Positions 46,571-64,000 of a stretch of DNA of 64,000 bases are shown piece after piece (position 1 is the first letter of the stretch; every line of letters starts with the position of its first letter). This DNA comes from Macrotrachela quadricornifera (lineage: Eukaryota; Rotifera; Eurotatoria; Philodinida; Philodinidae): contig JAJEKB010001134.1 in NCBI GenBank assembly GCA_022393335.1, positions 1 to 64,000 on the forward strand, written 5' to 3'. The notes beneath the pieces were generated by a model. The model saw only the letters and a list, made by a program, of their open reading frames with translations. It searched no databases and was not told the origin of the DNA. Position numbers and translations under genes: made by a program.

Positions 46571-48711
46571 CTAATTTTTTTGTTTAGATTTCCCTAAAGA
46601 TTTTGCGATAAGTGTAACAAGTGCTTTAGTTACATCTCCATTTGTTAATTTTAATTCTTCTATAGCTTGTTCTCTTGTAAAACCTTTCTTTGTTATCTCT
46701 TTAATATTTTTTTCTGGAAAAGGAGATGGTGTTAAAGAAGATGATGCGGTTGTTGTTGTTGATTGTTGTTGACGACTATTATCGGCTAGAAAATAAAAAT
46801 AGAAGAAATATATTAATTTATTTTAAAAATTAATTCTTTTTTTTTAATATTAATGTTAATAATTAAAATAATTCTAATGAAAAATCATAAGTAGGTTGTG
46901 CATTATTTATAACATATTTTCTTTTGACAATTGAGTTGTAGAGTCTTGATAACACGCAAGAACTTACTTCTGAGTGAAGTTCTTCGACCTTTATATGCAT
47001 AAATAAATAGAATAGAAACAAAATAAGAATAATTTTTATATTTACCAGATTCTGCAGCCGATTGTAGAAGAGCTTCAGATCGTTCATCACCTTCTGCACC
47101 AGGTGAATTACCCGATAGTCTTGCATGTAATGGTAATTCTGATTCTGGTAAAAAATTTGTTTCAACACTATTTTCAATTCGAAGAACATTTTTATCCAAA
47201 TCAATAACACACTAAATAAAAATAAATTTCTCAATAAAAAAAAAACGAGAAAAACATAGAATAATCTATTACTCGATGACGTCGAAGCATATCAAGTCCT
47301 ATTAACATATCAATTGATTGATCTTCAAGTACAGATAATGATGTAGCAAAAAATTGATTTTCAACTTCAAGTTGTGCTAGAATAAATATAAATAGAATGA
47401 CAGATTCAATGATAAGAAAGAATAGAAAAAAAAAAGAACAAACCCATATGTACACGTCCAAGAATTTTTTGTGTGCCAACACCTCTTGCTATACCACTAA
47501 AACGTGTATCAACAAGACGCATAATTCCACAACGTTCAGCACATGCTTTACTCATTATTGTCATCTGAGCACCAGAATCAACAAATGCTTTAACAGGATG
47601 ACCATTAACTTTACAATTCTATTTAGAATTGTAGTATGAGATAAAATATTAAAGTTTTTATTTTTCTATATCTTACAATGTAAAGCATAACAACGTTACC
47701 AAAAAATTCTGGTGCATGTTCATAAGCATGTTCCATATTATCTTTAACATTTTCCATACTGAATAAAGTAAAAAAATCAAAATTTTTATCGTTGTCTTTT
47801 TACTTTATCGTTTCTTCAATACGTCGTTGTATCCTTGGATCAAGCAAATCAAGTTCTGCTGGACGATGCATTCCTTGAGGTTCCCTTCGACTTCTCATAT
47901 ACTGCATGAGTGCATCTAAAAAAATAAAAAAATAATATTAAATATTATTTTTTAAATGAAATTTTTGTCATACTTTGATCATTCTGTTCAATGGCATTAG
48001 CTAATTGAGGATCACGTTGACGAAGCTGTTGAACTAGTTCGGGATGAGAACGTAATTGGTTAATAAACTGTTGTGGATTACGTGCTTTAACACAAAGATA
48101 TAAGTTAATTTTCAACAGAAATTAAAAAAAACTATACGATCAAGTAAAAGACGCAATCCACCAGTTGCACCTGGACTTGAAGTTGTATTGACTAAAATAA
48201 ATAATAAAACTTATAATTATTTGATTGAATAATTCATCATATTTTGTTTAAGAAAATATAAAATTTTCAAATTGTAATCAATCTATACATGTATTCAAAA
48301 AAAAGTGAAATATTATTTTTGAGAATGCCGTAGACATTAGTGAACTATAGAATCCAAATTGTAGAAAAAGCAACCGAAATCAATCAGTATTTGAATTCAA
48401 TCGAAATTTCTTTAAAATGACATACATGATGATCGTTGACAAGTAACAACATCATAATCTTTTAAATTTGATTGTTCAAGTGTTTGATTATCATTATTAA
48501 GTAATTTACCTAGAAAGGCAAAAAAATATGAACTTGAAAATAAAAATTTATTTTATTTACCATCATAATAAAGATTCATTTCCTCTGGTTTTATATTAAA
48601 ATCCGATTCTGATGCAATTATAGCTTTTAAATCTTTTATTGTAAGATCAGGTGCTATTTCTACTGTTAATAAATCTTCACTACCACCATATTTCGCTACT
48701 GAAATATGCAT
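46571..48711 (-). CDS. ddi2: DDI1/DDI2 ubiquitin shuttle with retroviral-type protease domain
   Basis: Ten exons (48711-48561, 48509-48426, 48191-48138, 48084-47974, 47915-47804, 47758-47677, 47618-47444, 47376-47273, 47211-47046, 46785-46571) join in frame to 417 residues. Residues 1-77 are a ubiquitin-like domain ([20 protein letters not shown]). Residues about 190-320 are the retropepsin fold: [20 protein letters not shown] contains the catalytic D-S-G, then [13 protein letters not shown], then the conserved [13 protein letters not shown]. The C-terminus (about 368-410) is a UBA domain ([20 protein letters not shown]), present in yeast Ddi1 and some animals but absent from human DDI2. DDI proteins bring ubiquitinated clients to the proteasome and cleave NRF1-type factors. 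ATG 48711 fits the family N-terminus. An acceptor-like AG at 48761-48762 lies only 30 bp after the WDR70 stop codon. Confidence 0.96.
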
Positions 48712-48791
48712 TTCTTTTTGTTTTTTATAAAAATTCAAAACCAAACAATTTTATTTATATCTAAAACAATAATTCTATTTACATAATAAAT

Positions 48792-50579
48792 TTAAGTTTT
48801 TTTTTGTTTTTTTAATATTGGTAAAGATTCTTCATCCTCTTCTTCCTCAAGTTGTTGTTGAAATATAGGTTTAGGTTGTGTATGTATATAAGCTGGTGTA
48901 ATCCATTTTGGATTACATTCAGCTTCTTTAGCATATTTTAATAATTCAATTCGAGAATCTTCTTTTTCTATAAAATTAGATTTTACTATTGTTTGTATAA
49001 GATGTTGATGTAATGAAGTCGAATTTTTTTTTTCTTCAATTTTTTCTGGAAAAATTCCTTTTTCTTCATGTATACGATCAGATATTGAATTAATTGTTGT
49101 AATTGGATTAATATTTGCAATAAAATCATTTGTATTTTTTGATTTTTTTTCTTTACGATTAAGACATAAACGAACACCAGCTATTGGTGAACGTTTATCA
49201 TCATAAAAAATTCGAATAAGTCCATTATTTGTTGTTGTAAATATTTGATTTAATTTTGGATGCCAAATTGTTCGAATAACACTATCATTAAATAAAATTT
49301 CATTTAAAGGTTTAGATAAATCATTTCGATCAAAAATTATTAATTTTCCATTTGCATTATTATTATTATTAGTTGTATCATTTAATTTTGATACACCAGT
49401 TATTAGAAATTTATCATTTGGTGAAAATGATATATTTGTCATTGAAAAATGATTAGATAGATTTTCATATGATGATAAACATTTATTAAATTTTCTTATA
49501 TCCCATAATTTAAGTGTATTATCAGTTGATCTTGATGCTAATATTTGACTATCATATGACCATTTTAATGATGTTATTGATTCATCTGATAAATGTGCAT
49601 TTAAACATTTAAATGTAACATGAACAAATGATCGACGACGATCCCATATAAGTATACTACCATTATCACAACCAGCAGAAATTAAATTTGAATTTTCATT
49701 ATTATATAATGATTGATTATATGTACAAGTTGTTGTACGTACATCACGACCAGATTCACCTTTTGTTCGAATAACATGTAATTGTTGATCACGTTTATTT
49801 AATGACCATAAACGTAATGTACAATCATCAGCACAAGTCATAAATTCTTCAGAATTTAATGAGGGATTCCAGCAACCATAATTTAATAATGATTTATGAC
49901 CTTTTGTACGATTCATATCAGTAACATACATATCTCCAAGTACAGTTTTGTAAATAATATGTTTTCCAGAAGCTAAAATAATAAATTAATTATACTGATT
50001 ATATGAAATATAATATGCCCAAATCAAAAGACATCCTAATATTACATTCTATTAGAATATATTATGCAAGATATTTAAACATTCATATTTCTATTAACCT
50101 ATGATACAAAAAAGGGTTCTGAAAATCTGTCATATTAAATTTACGGGTATCTGATTCTAAACAAATGATAGCTATGTAAGTAATAATAAATAATTAAACT
50201 TTGATCGTTTTTTTATTCTTCTATTGATATATAAAAGTTATAATCTTATACCTTCTCGATTAACTACAATTGCTTGACAATCTCCTGGTATAATAAGTAT
50301 CATATCATTATTTGCACTATATTCAATTGTTCGTAATAAACGTCCAGGACATGGTTGAATAGTTCGAAATGGTTGAAAATTTTTATCCATAGATGAAAAA
50401 TCAAACATTTTCATTGTTTCATCATGTCCACCTGTAATCATACGAATACCATTTGAATCTATTGTTAAACATGATACAGTTTTAAGTCCATGAATAATAT
50501 TTACATGAGATGATATTGGTAATAAATCATCAGTATTATCTTCTTCAACATCGCTATCACTTGTACTCGTATCCGACAT
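48792..50579 (-). CDS. wdr70: WD repeat-containing protein 70
   Basis: Exons 50579-50252 and 49972-48792 join to 502 residues around a 279 bp intron. Blocks typical of WDR70 are all present: HGLKTVSCLTIDSNGIRMIT, the GGHDETMKMFDFSSMD repeat, TKGHKSLLNYGCWNP (cf. TKGHTAMLHTGSWHP), TCTYNQSLY, CDNGSILIWDRRR, SRSTDNTLKLWDIRKFNK, and VIRTIWHPKLNQIF. It starts with an acidic Ser/Asp stretch. The C-terminal helix AKEAECNPKWITPAYIHTQP matches the family's PYWVSPAYSKTQPK. In other eukaryotes WDR70 works with CUL4-DDB1 in histone H2B ubiquitination and DNA repair. The tail ends in a basic KKQKKT. It lies 163 bp downstream of stx18, with a splice acceptor (CCTTATAG) directly against its ATG. Confidence 0.95.
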
Positions 50580-50742
50580 CTATAAGGAAAAAAAGATAAA
50601 CGAAAAAACTGTTTATTTCGGAAGAATATTATTGCATAGAACAAAATTGTTCTTTTGATTTTTTTTTAATTAAAAAAAAAAAAACAAAAAAAAAAAACTA
50701 GAATCTTTGACTAGCATAATTTCTTCACACATTTCTTTTCTT

Positions 50743-51781
50743 CTATACATTATACCAATCAAGAAAGAGAAGCGAAAAAATCATTACAAGTAAAAAAAAT
50801 ATCACCCAACGACGCATTTGTGCTGTATTTCTTATTGCATCTCGAATATGTATAATTGCAGCAGCTAAATCATCATTACTTGCAACAGCTGCTGTATCGA
50901 CTACCTGTATAAGATCGTTTTGAATAAATATATTATCAAATAGTTCATTTTGTAATTGTGCTATTTCGACAACCTGTGTTGATATTGCATGTATTTCTTC
51001 ACTACGTTGTGCAACATCATGATATAATTGATTATTTTCTAATTGTAATTGACGAAGTTCACTAGCAGTTGGTGGAATTGATGAAATTTGATTTTCTTCA
51101 TCATGTTCAACATGATTGTCTTGATGAAGATTATAATTAGTTGTAATTATATTACTAGAATTTACAAAATAAAAAATATTATATGAAATTATATTTCGAA
51201 AGATTATACTTAGTTTCAGTTGTAATTGTTGGTTTGACATCATTAGTTGTTTTTTGATTATTATTTTTATTAAAATTTAATATAATTCGTTGTTCATCAC
51301 TATCAAGTCGTCCAATTTTTTTTCTTTCTGATTCACGTTTATATCTTAAACACTTTTGTTCACTATAAATTTTTGTACATTCAACTAGATCACGTTCTAA
51401 ATAAGCACAAACTAATTCAAAATGTGAACGTCGTTGTCCTTGAAAACAAATTTGTCCAATAGATGATTTTAATTGTTCTAAATCATCTCGACATTGTTTT
51501 ATTTGTTTTTCAATATAATGTTCATAATCTAAACGTTGTTCATCAGTCATTATTTTATTTTGTGTTGATAATAGATATAATGGACTTAAATAATTTGTAC
51601 GAGATTGAAGTAAAAAATTTTTTAATTTTATTATATCATTAAGAATTATTTTTGCTTGAGATAAAAAACTTGTTGAAATTTTTTCACTTTTTTTTGTACG
51701 TTTATTTAAACCAAGATTAAAATCATTTGAAATTTCTTTTGCTTTTATAAGAGCACGAAAAATTTTTGTTTTATCTGTCAT
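50743..51781 (-). CDS. stx18: Syntaxin-18, ER t-SNARE
   Basis: Exons 51781-51210 and 51154-50743 give 327 residues. The N-terminal Habc part (KIFRALIKAKEIS, FLSQAKIILNDIIKLKNFLL, YLERDLVECTKIYSEQKCLR) matches syntaxin-18, including the KLYSEQRAIR block. The SNARE helix runs about residues 230-300 (ENNQLYHDVAQRSEEIHAIS, VVEIAQLQNELFDNIFIQND). The end, VIFFLLVMIFSLLFLDWYNV, is the tail anchor and is almost diagnostic (human ends SLLFLDWYDS). STX18 is the Qa-SNARE for Golgi-to-ER COPI vesicles with BNIP1, USE1 and SEC22. The gene sits tightly between anp32 and wdr70 on the same strand, and a splice acceptor (TTTTCTAG) abuts the start codon. Confidence 0.95.
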
Positions 51782-51964
51782 CTAGAAAATAAAGATTAAT
51801 TATAATTAATTTCTTCTAAATAATCATTTATTTGTTGAAAATGAAAAACATATAGAGAAAAAGATTGAAACAGATGACAAATAACTATCTTATTGTTTGT
51901 ATATAAAGACAAAAATATAATTCATCTTTCTGTACAATATAGACATAATACGCAGCAGATATAT

Positions 51965-53338
<1,374 letters not shown>

Positions 53339-54284
53339 AATGATGGATAAAGGTTATTATTTATTTCAAACAAATGATTTACGAAAAATACAGAATAAAA
53401 AATGTCTGAAAAACATCAAAAAAGAGAACAATGAAAACGAGTAATAAACGACAACGACAGAAAATAAATGTTATTGGTTCCATAATTTAACGTTAGATGG
53501 CATTAGTTGATTAAATATCGAATTCATATTTTAATCATAGTCATATATTAAGAAAGGTATTTGGTGCTTTTTTCTTCAAATCAATGACGTTCCTTGTACT
53601 TATATTGATCTAATTAATAAGGAAGCCAAATATTGTTGTTTGCAGATATACTGAAATATTTTTCTTCTTTACCTAACATACTATCGAAGGCTAATACTAA
53701 CCATAACACGTTTGTTCTGAATCAACTGAACAAATTTATTGTTGCATTGAAATATTTTCTTTTCCACACATACCAAAGTGGTCGATTTTACAATAAATAA
53801 ATTTCCGTCTGTATGTATATGAGCAAAATAGGACATACACCATTTTCATTTGATTTTAATTTTCTATAAGGATGTTTTTGTTTCTGAATCAGTTCTTTTT
53901 TGGCATAGATATGACAAGAAGTGTTGATGAGTACTCTCTAAGATAAATGCTTGTCATAAAATATAAATATATATTTATATTTTTGAAACAGACGTTGTAG
54001 TCGATTACCAAGAGATATAGCTGTAAAAATTCATTGTAATATTCTTGTCTATATTTTCATAAATCTGCTTTTTTTTTATAATGATATTTGATTAGAATCA
54101 ATTATTAGCTTAGAAATGTATCTATTTATTTACGAATACTTTTATTACAAATAAAATATTTTGTATTAAAGCAATCGTTAAAGTTTTTGTTTTCTTAGCG
54201 TTGACCAATTTTGCTCTTTCATACCAATGAATATTTTTCATTCATGATTAGTTGTTCTAAAGACGTAATATTCTTAAATATCTT
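53339..54284. other. Spacer between afg2a and anp32
   Basis: About 950 bp of AT-rich DNA. No gene is seen. It must contain the anp32 promoter. Confidence 0.5.
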
Positions 54285-57141
<2,857 letters not shown>

Positions 57142-57624
57142 TCTCAATACTAAAATATCTGAAAATATTAATCATTTTGTTTAGGCTTATTGTATTATTT
57201 ATTTTATGATATTCATGATTGATTCAATTCAATATCTTAAATTCAAGTTTAATTCTTTTTATAAACGACAAGTCCTGTAAACTGTTTTCTATTGTTATAA
57301 ATCTTGATGCTTTTTACATTACACCAATAGATAAATCTGAATATCATCTTTTTTCCATTACTATTCTTAAGAAAAGACTAATCAATCTTATTGCAACAAT
57401 TTAATCCATGTATATATGTATATATGTATATATGATCGATATTTATATATGAATAGAATAACACAAAATCAATCTACAATGACCAAAACAGGCTCGAATA
57501 ATGAACAAAAAAAAGAAAAAAGAAAAAGAAAAAGAAATATATAGAATTCTGTACAATATGTAGATTAACAAAAAACTGTTTGTTTTTCTTTCTTTCTCTT
57601 TTCGAACACAAAGTTTTAAATGAA
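57142..57624. other. Spacer between kat5 and afg2a
   Basis: 483 bp with short TATATG runs near 57412-57432. No gene is seen. A splice-acceptor-like AG lies 8 bp before the afg2a ATG. Confidence 0.5.
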
Positions 57625-60014
<2,390 letters not shown>

Positions 60015-61138
60015 TTTTTGCACCATATATAATTATTTAAAGAAACATAAAACCTATAAAATAAAGAATATTTATATCGAATAGTATATAAATTCATCAA
60101 TACAAAAAAACGCAATAAGCATATTGTTAAAGAAAAGAATAGTAAATAAATACACAGAACTTGCCGATATAATGATTCATCATTATACGAACTAACCAAT
60201 CATAAAATAAATTTATTGTTTTTGTTTTCAATTATTCAAATTATTTTCTTTTTTTTAAATTTTAATAAAAATAAAATTAATATTTAAAATATTTAGTTTT
60301 ATATTAATGGAGTTTGCATACTTATTTTTGATTGGATATTGAACGTGTTTGAATGTTGAAACTAATCTAGTTATTGAAATTGAAATATTGAGTTTTAAAA
60401 TTGTCAGAATGAAAAATGTATGCGGCAACTACGCTTCGTGTTCATACGACACGAAACAGCAGGTATTTATTGAAATCAATTTACAATATTTTAAAACATG
60501 AAAATGAACTTTCCATTTTGAAATTACTTTTTACCTTATCATTCATATGAATCATAAGTTAGATTAATCTTAAGTCATTAATTTATTTCATAAGAAATTT
60601 ACCTGCAAAGATTGACTTTTTTAAAGTATTAATCAAATACTCTATAACCCATTGTGTACCTTTATTTCTATTAAGGTAATATATGAAAAGTACAAATCTT
60701 TGTTCAAGAGTTTTGTTTAGCTAATGTCGGAATTTTTTGAATACATGTAAAGAAAAAACAAACTTCGAGAGTAAATCGATTAGAAAAATTATTCTATGTA
60801 TGAAATAAATTCTTTTTTGAAAAAAACAAAATATTCGCATCAATTTGCAATTTAAGAATGTACTTTCATACTTTAAGTACTAAAAAAAAACTCTTATTTT
60901 TTAATTTGCAACATACATACTTTGTTAGATTATATATGTTCTCACTCAATCACATTACCATCTATTTGTTTTTCTTCGTCGTTTTCTTTTTTATCTAAAG
61001 TATTTGATTGTGTTCTCTCCATAATTCTTTTTTTTTTTGCTTAATTTATTCACTGTTTACACGCTATCAAATATATACATATATATTGCCGATAGAGTGA
61101 CTTACGAACAGACATACTTTATTCTTTTACCTTTAATT
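60015..61138. other. Divergent intergenic DNA
   Basis: 1.1 kb between the starts of kat5 (-) and the coiled-coil gene (+), so it should hold both promoters. A splice-acceptor-like AG lies 39 bp before the kat5 ATG. No gene is seen. Confidence 0.5.
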
Positions 61139-62553
61139 ATGAAACAACAAATAAGTTTACCCATGTAGGATTGATTTTCTTTTTTCTTGTAATATATAAA
61201 ATAAAGATTTTTAATTTATTTAGATTATCTACCAGTGGACGTCCATATTCAAATACTCCATTAGGTCGATCAACATCACATATTAGGTTAATATATATTT
61301 TAATTATAAATAATTTAATTCTATTTTTTTAGTTCATCAGCTTCTATACGTCAAGAATTTTTGAGTAATTCTTTTTCAAATCGTATTTCTCCATCTCATC
61401 TTTCATTAAAAAAAATTAAACCTGAACCATGGCAACGATTTTTTGATGTATGTTAATAAATTCAAAAGAAAAAAATTTATTATTTAAATTTTTCTTTTTT
61501 CTTCATTAGGGTAAAAAACAACAAGAATTAACAATAAAAAAAAATAAACAAAATGTTAATGAATTAATTAATGAAGATTTTATTAGTTTATTAAATGAAC
61601 GAAATCATTCTGATGAAAATTCTCAGTAAGAAAAAAAAAATGTACACACACAACTCTTTTATATTTTATTATATAGATGTTCTTTTCTTCCGGCACCAAT
61701 TCAAACACATATTGATCATTTATATGAACAAATTGATGATTTAACATTACAATTATCTGAAGAACGAATAAAACATAAACAAACAAAAATTAAAGTATTA
61801 TTATTTCATTTTATTTTCTATAAAAGAAAAATATTTTTTCTAGGCTGAAGAAATACTTTCTAATCAATTACAAAATAAAGAAAAACAATTTCAAGAAATA
61901 TTACAAGAAAAATTACTTGATTATAAACGAGAATTAAAACAACAAGAAGTAAATTATTTTAAATTATTAAATGAAGAACAAACACAAAATCTTCAACATG
62001 AAGAACAATTACGAAATGAAATTTTATTTCTAAAAAATTCATTTCATACATATAAAGTAAAAAAATAATTTCGTTTTTTTTTTTTCATTTATAATAATTA
62101 TTTATAGATTAATCTTGATAAACAAAATATTGAAATACTTCAAATGAAAATAGATGAAGCATTAGCAACATTAAAAAAAGATTTACCTGATAAAGACGAA
62201 GATATAAATAAGAAAATAAATGATATACTTTCAAAAGAACGAAAAACTATAAATTCAAGACATAAAATTGAAATTGAAAATATACAAAAACAATATCAAA
62301 AAGAAATACAATTGACACAATTAGAACTTGATCAAACAAAACAACAAGTCAATCAATTATTAACACAAATAAAAGATCTCGAAAATCAACATATTGAAAC
62401 AGTACATATAGAAATATATTTTAATATTTATTTCAATTCTTATCTTTCTTTGTTTTGTAGACTAAAAAATTAAATAATTATCGCATTCATTTCGATGAAA
62501 AAACAAAAGAAATTGAGAAACTACACGCCGAACGTATTAATCAACATATCTAA
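61139..62553 (+). CDS. Coiled-coil protein of unknown function
   Basis: Eight exons (61139-61164, 61224-61286, 61333-61447, 61510-61625, 61677-61794, 61844-62056, 62108-62401, 62461-62553) join in frame to 345 residues. The first ~85 residues are Ser-rich and basic (TSGRPYSNTPLGRSTSHISS; LKKIKPEPWQRFFDGKKQ). From residue ~125 to the end it is an almost unbroken heptad-rich coiled coil (IDHLYEQIDDLTLQLSEERI; KQYQKEIQLTQLELDQTKQQ). There is no signal peptide or TM segment. The plan suits a centrosomal, ciliary or vesicle-tethering scaffold, but nothing identifies the family. The 26 bp first exon (MKQQISLP) is inferred from a start codon and in-phase donor, so the 5' end is the least certain part. 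Confidence 0.72.
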
Positions 62554-63491
62554 AACAAAAAAATAATTTCCGATCTTCGGTAAATGTAACAAATACATCG
62601 ACATACCATTATATTCATAGTATTTTTTATACATATATTTTTGTTAGTTTTCGTTATATAACTTGAATCCTTTATGAAAAAAAAATTTGTTATATATTTT
62701 TCATAAAATCCACATTCTTTTTACTATTTGCACATACTTAGTTGATTTTTTTTTTACCAAAATAATTGTCAAAACGAATTGTGATCATATGAAACCTCAC
62801 TTGGAATATATGGCTTCATATTATTATAATCAAAGATTCAATAGTTTATAGTTAAAAATCAATAAATTATTCAATAGATTTATTAATAAGTCTTTTTATT
62901 TTAAAAATAGTTATATTCCATGGATAATCTGTTGTTCGATCGAAATTCAGAAAATTTTTAGAAAAATTATGATTGTTTTTTTTGTTGGAACTATACTAAA
63001 AAAAGATGTATAATGCTAGAATAAGTTTTGAAATAGATGACTCATTACTGTACAAACTAAAATCTGTCATTTTTATTTTAGTTATTTAAAAATGTGATGA
63101 ATTAATCAATAGCCATTATTTTAAAAGGTAATTCCTCTTTTTTTTATATATAAAACAATAAAATTTAACTTTTTTTTTTTTTGAAGAAATTATTCAATAT
63201 TTACATGATTTGAATTGGCCTATTAAACAATGACAAAGAATGTTATTACATATGACTCGCAAATGAATCATTAATGCTAAAAGCATTAAAATATAGATAA
63301 TTGTCTACATAGGTCTAAGTCAGATTAAGTTTTTCATAGGAAATGATAAACTCGTTTTGTTTACATTTAGTTTAATTTTATTTATCTAAATTTCATGACA
63401 AGAGTATAAGAAGAGTAAAGAAATACTAAAGATATTGATAGCTAAATACAACGAAATATATTCTAGCATTACATTAATAATATTATTTTAG
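62554..63491. other. Spacer before psmd5
   Basis: About 940 bp of AT-rich DNA with poly-T runs. No gene is seen. It ends in TATTTTAG directly against the next ATG. Confidence 0.5.
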
Positions 63492-64000
63492 ATGCAAAAT
63501 AGTAATTTACTTCGTCTTTTTGAAGATCTATTGATCACATCAACAAATACTGAACGTATTGAATTACTTGAACGTATTTATATTGAATTATCAAATATTT
63601 CATCATCAATACAATTTGAACAAGTTCATAAACAAGTACCATGGTTACATCTATTTGATTTACTTCGAACGAATAATAATGATGAAGTTGAACGTCTTTT
63701 ATGTGCAATTATTGAACATTTTATAAATAATTTATCTATTGAGCAAATTATGATTAATTTTTATCCATTATTAAATACTGGTCTTGATAATCAAACAGGT
63801 TTATCACAACGAGTAAAAATTTTATGTTTAAAAGCATTTGAAAAATTAGCTCGTTGTTCAACCGTTGAATGTTTTATTGTTATTCAAAATTTATTTCAAT
63901 ATACTCATATAAATGCCTTACTTCATTTATTTCTTGATAGTGATCAACAAGTTTTATGGTTAAAATCCAAAGAAATTCTTGAACAAATGATTCGTACTGT
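63492..64000 (+). CDS. psmd5: 26S proteasome assembly chaperone PSMD5 (S5b), 5' part
   Basis: An open frame from ATG 63492 runs off the window (169 residues seen; human PSMD5 has about 500). It is all-helical and HEAT-like: VPWLHLFDLLRTNNNDEVER, LLCAIIEHFINNLSIEQIMI, LSQRVKILCLKAFEKLARCS. The layout and spacing of Leu-rich helices match the PSMD5 N-terminus (LFSLLNENHREKTTLCVSIL ... VKILTLSQIGRIV). PSMD5 binds the Rpt2 region of the 19S base during proteasome assembly. A 3' splice acceptor (TATTTTAG) directly abuts the ATG, so the start is either trans-spliced or preceded by a 5'UTR intron. Orthology should be confirmed with the missing part. Confidence 0.7.
   Translation, partial: MQNSNLLRLFEDLLITSTNTERIELLERIYIELSNISSSIQFEQVHKQVPWLHLFDLLRTNNNDEVERLLCAIIEHFINNLSIEQIMINFYPLLNTGLDNQTGLSQRVKILCLKAFEKLARCSTVECFIVIQNLFQYTHINALLHLFLDSDQQVLWLKSKEILEQMIRT

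Overview
This window is animal nuclear DNA, very AT-rich, with most introns only about 50-65 bp long (GT...AG) and coding exons that strongly prefer A/T third positions. A large ARM-TIR gene and an F-box/LRR gene of a style I associate with bdelloid rotifers, together with 3' splice acceptors sitting just upstream of many start codons (as expected for spliced-leader trans-splicing), point to a rotifer, most likely a bdelloid. That assignment is inference; no rRNA or mitochondrial marker is present. I rebuilt the gene models by hand from splice sites and reading phase, and every multi-exon model closes in frame except the Mn-type CDF transporter, which needs one base removed from an A11 run.

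Layout. 0-10 kb: vestigial-like transcription cofactor (+, 5' end at the window edge); ENSA/ARPP19 endosulfine (-); two tandem genes with the four-CCCH-finger module of the antiviral RNA-binding protein ZAP/PARP12 (-); proteasome subunit alpha7 (-). 10-20 kb: 3 kb spacer, a plant/fungal-style Mn-CDF transporter (-) that shares a 215 bp divergent promoter with HAUS6 (+), a small unknown gene, and a decayed ARM-TIR copy. 20-35 kb: an intact ARM-TIR-repeat-SAM gene (-), a 4.5 kb gene desert with two palindromic elements, an F-box/LRR gene (+), an 839 bp foldback element, and an innexin (-). 35-46 kb: gene-poor DNA with three lineage-specific two-TM protein genes. 46.5-60 kb: a dense minus-strand block in transcription order KAT5/Tip60, AFG2A/SPATA5, ANP32, STX18, WDR70, DDI2; the last four lie only 183, 163 and 80 bp apart. 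61-64 kb: a coiled-coil gene and the start of PSMD5 (+).

How the genes relate. Most are unlinked housekeeping genes: proteasome and ubiquitin shuttling (PSMA7, PSMD5, DDI2), mitosis (HAUS6, endosulfine), chromatin (KAT5, ANP32), ER SNARE (STX18) and AAA ATPase. The more unusual content is the immunity-like material: the ZAP-like pair, and the ARM-TIR-SAM gene with its nearby pseudogene. The window also carries several non-autonomous inverted-repeat elements, one of them inside a KAT5 intron, and an apparently operon-like WDR70-DDI2 junction.
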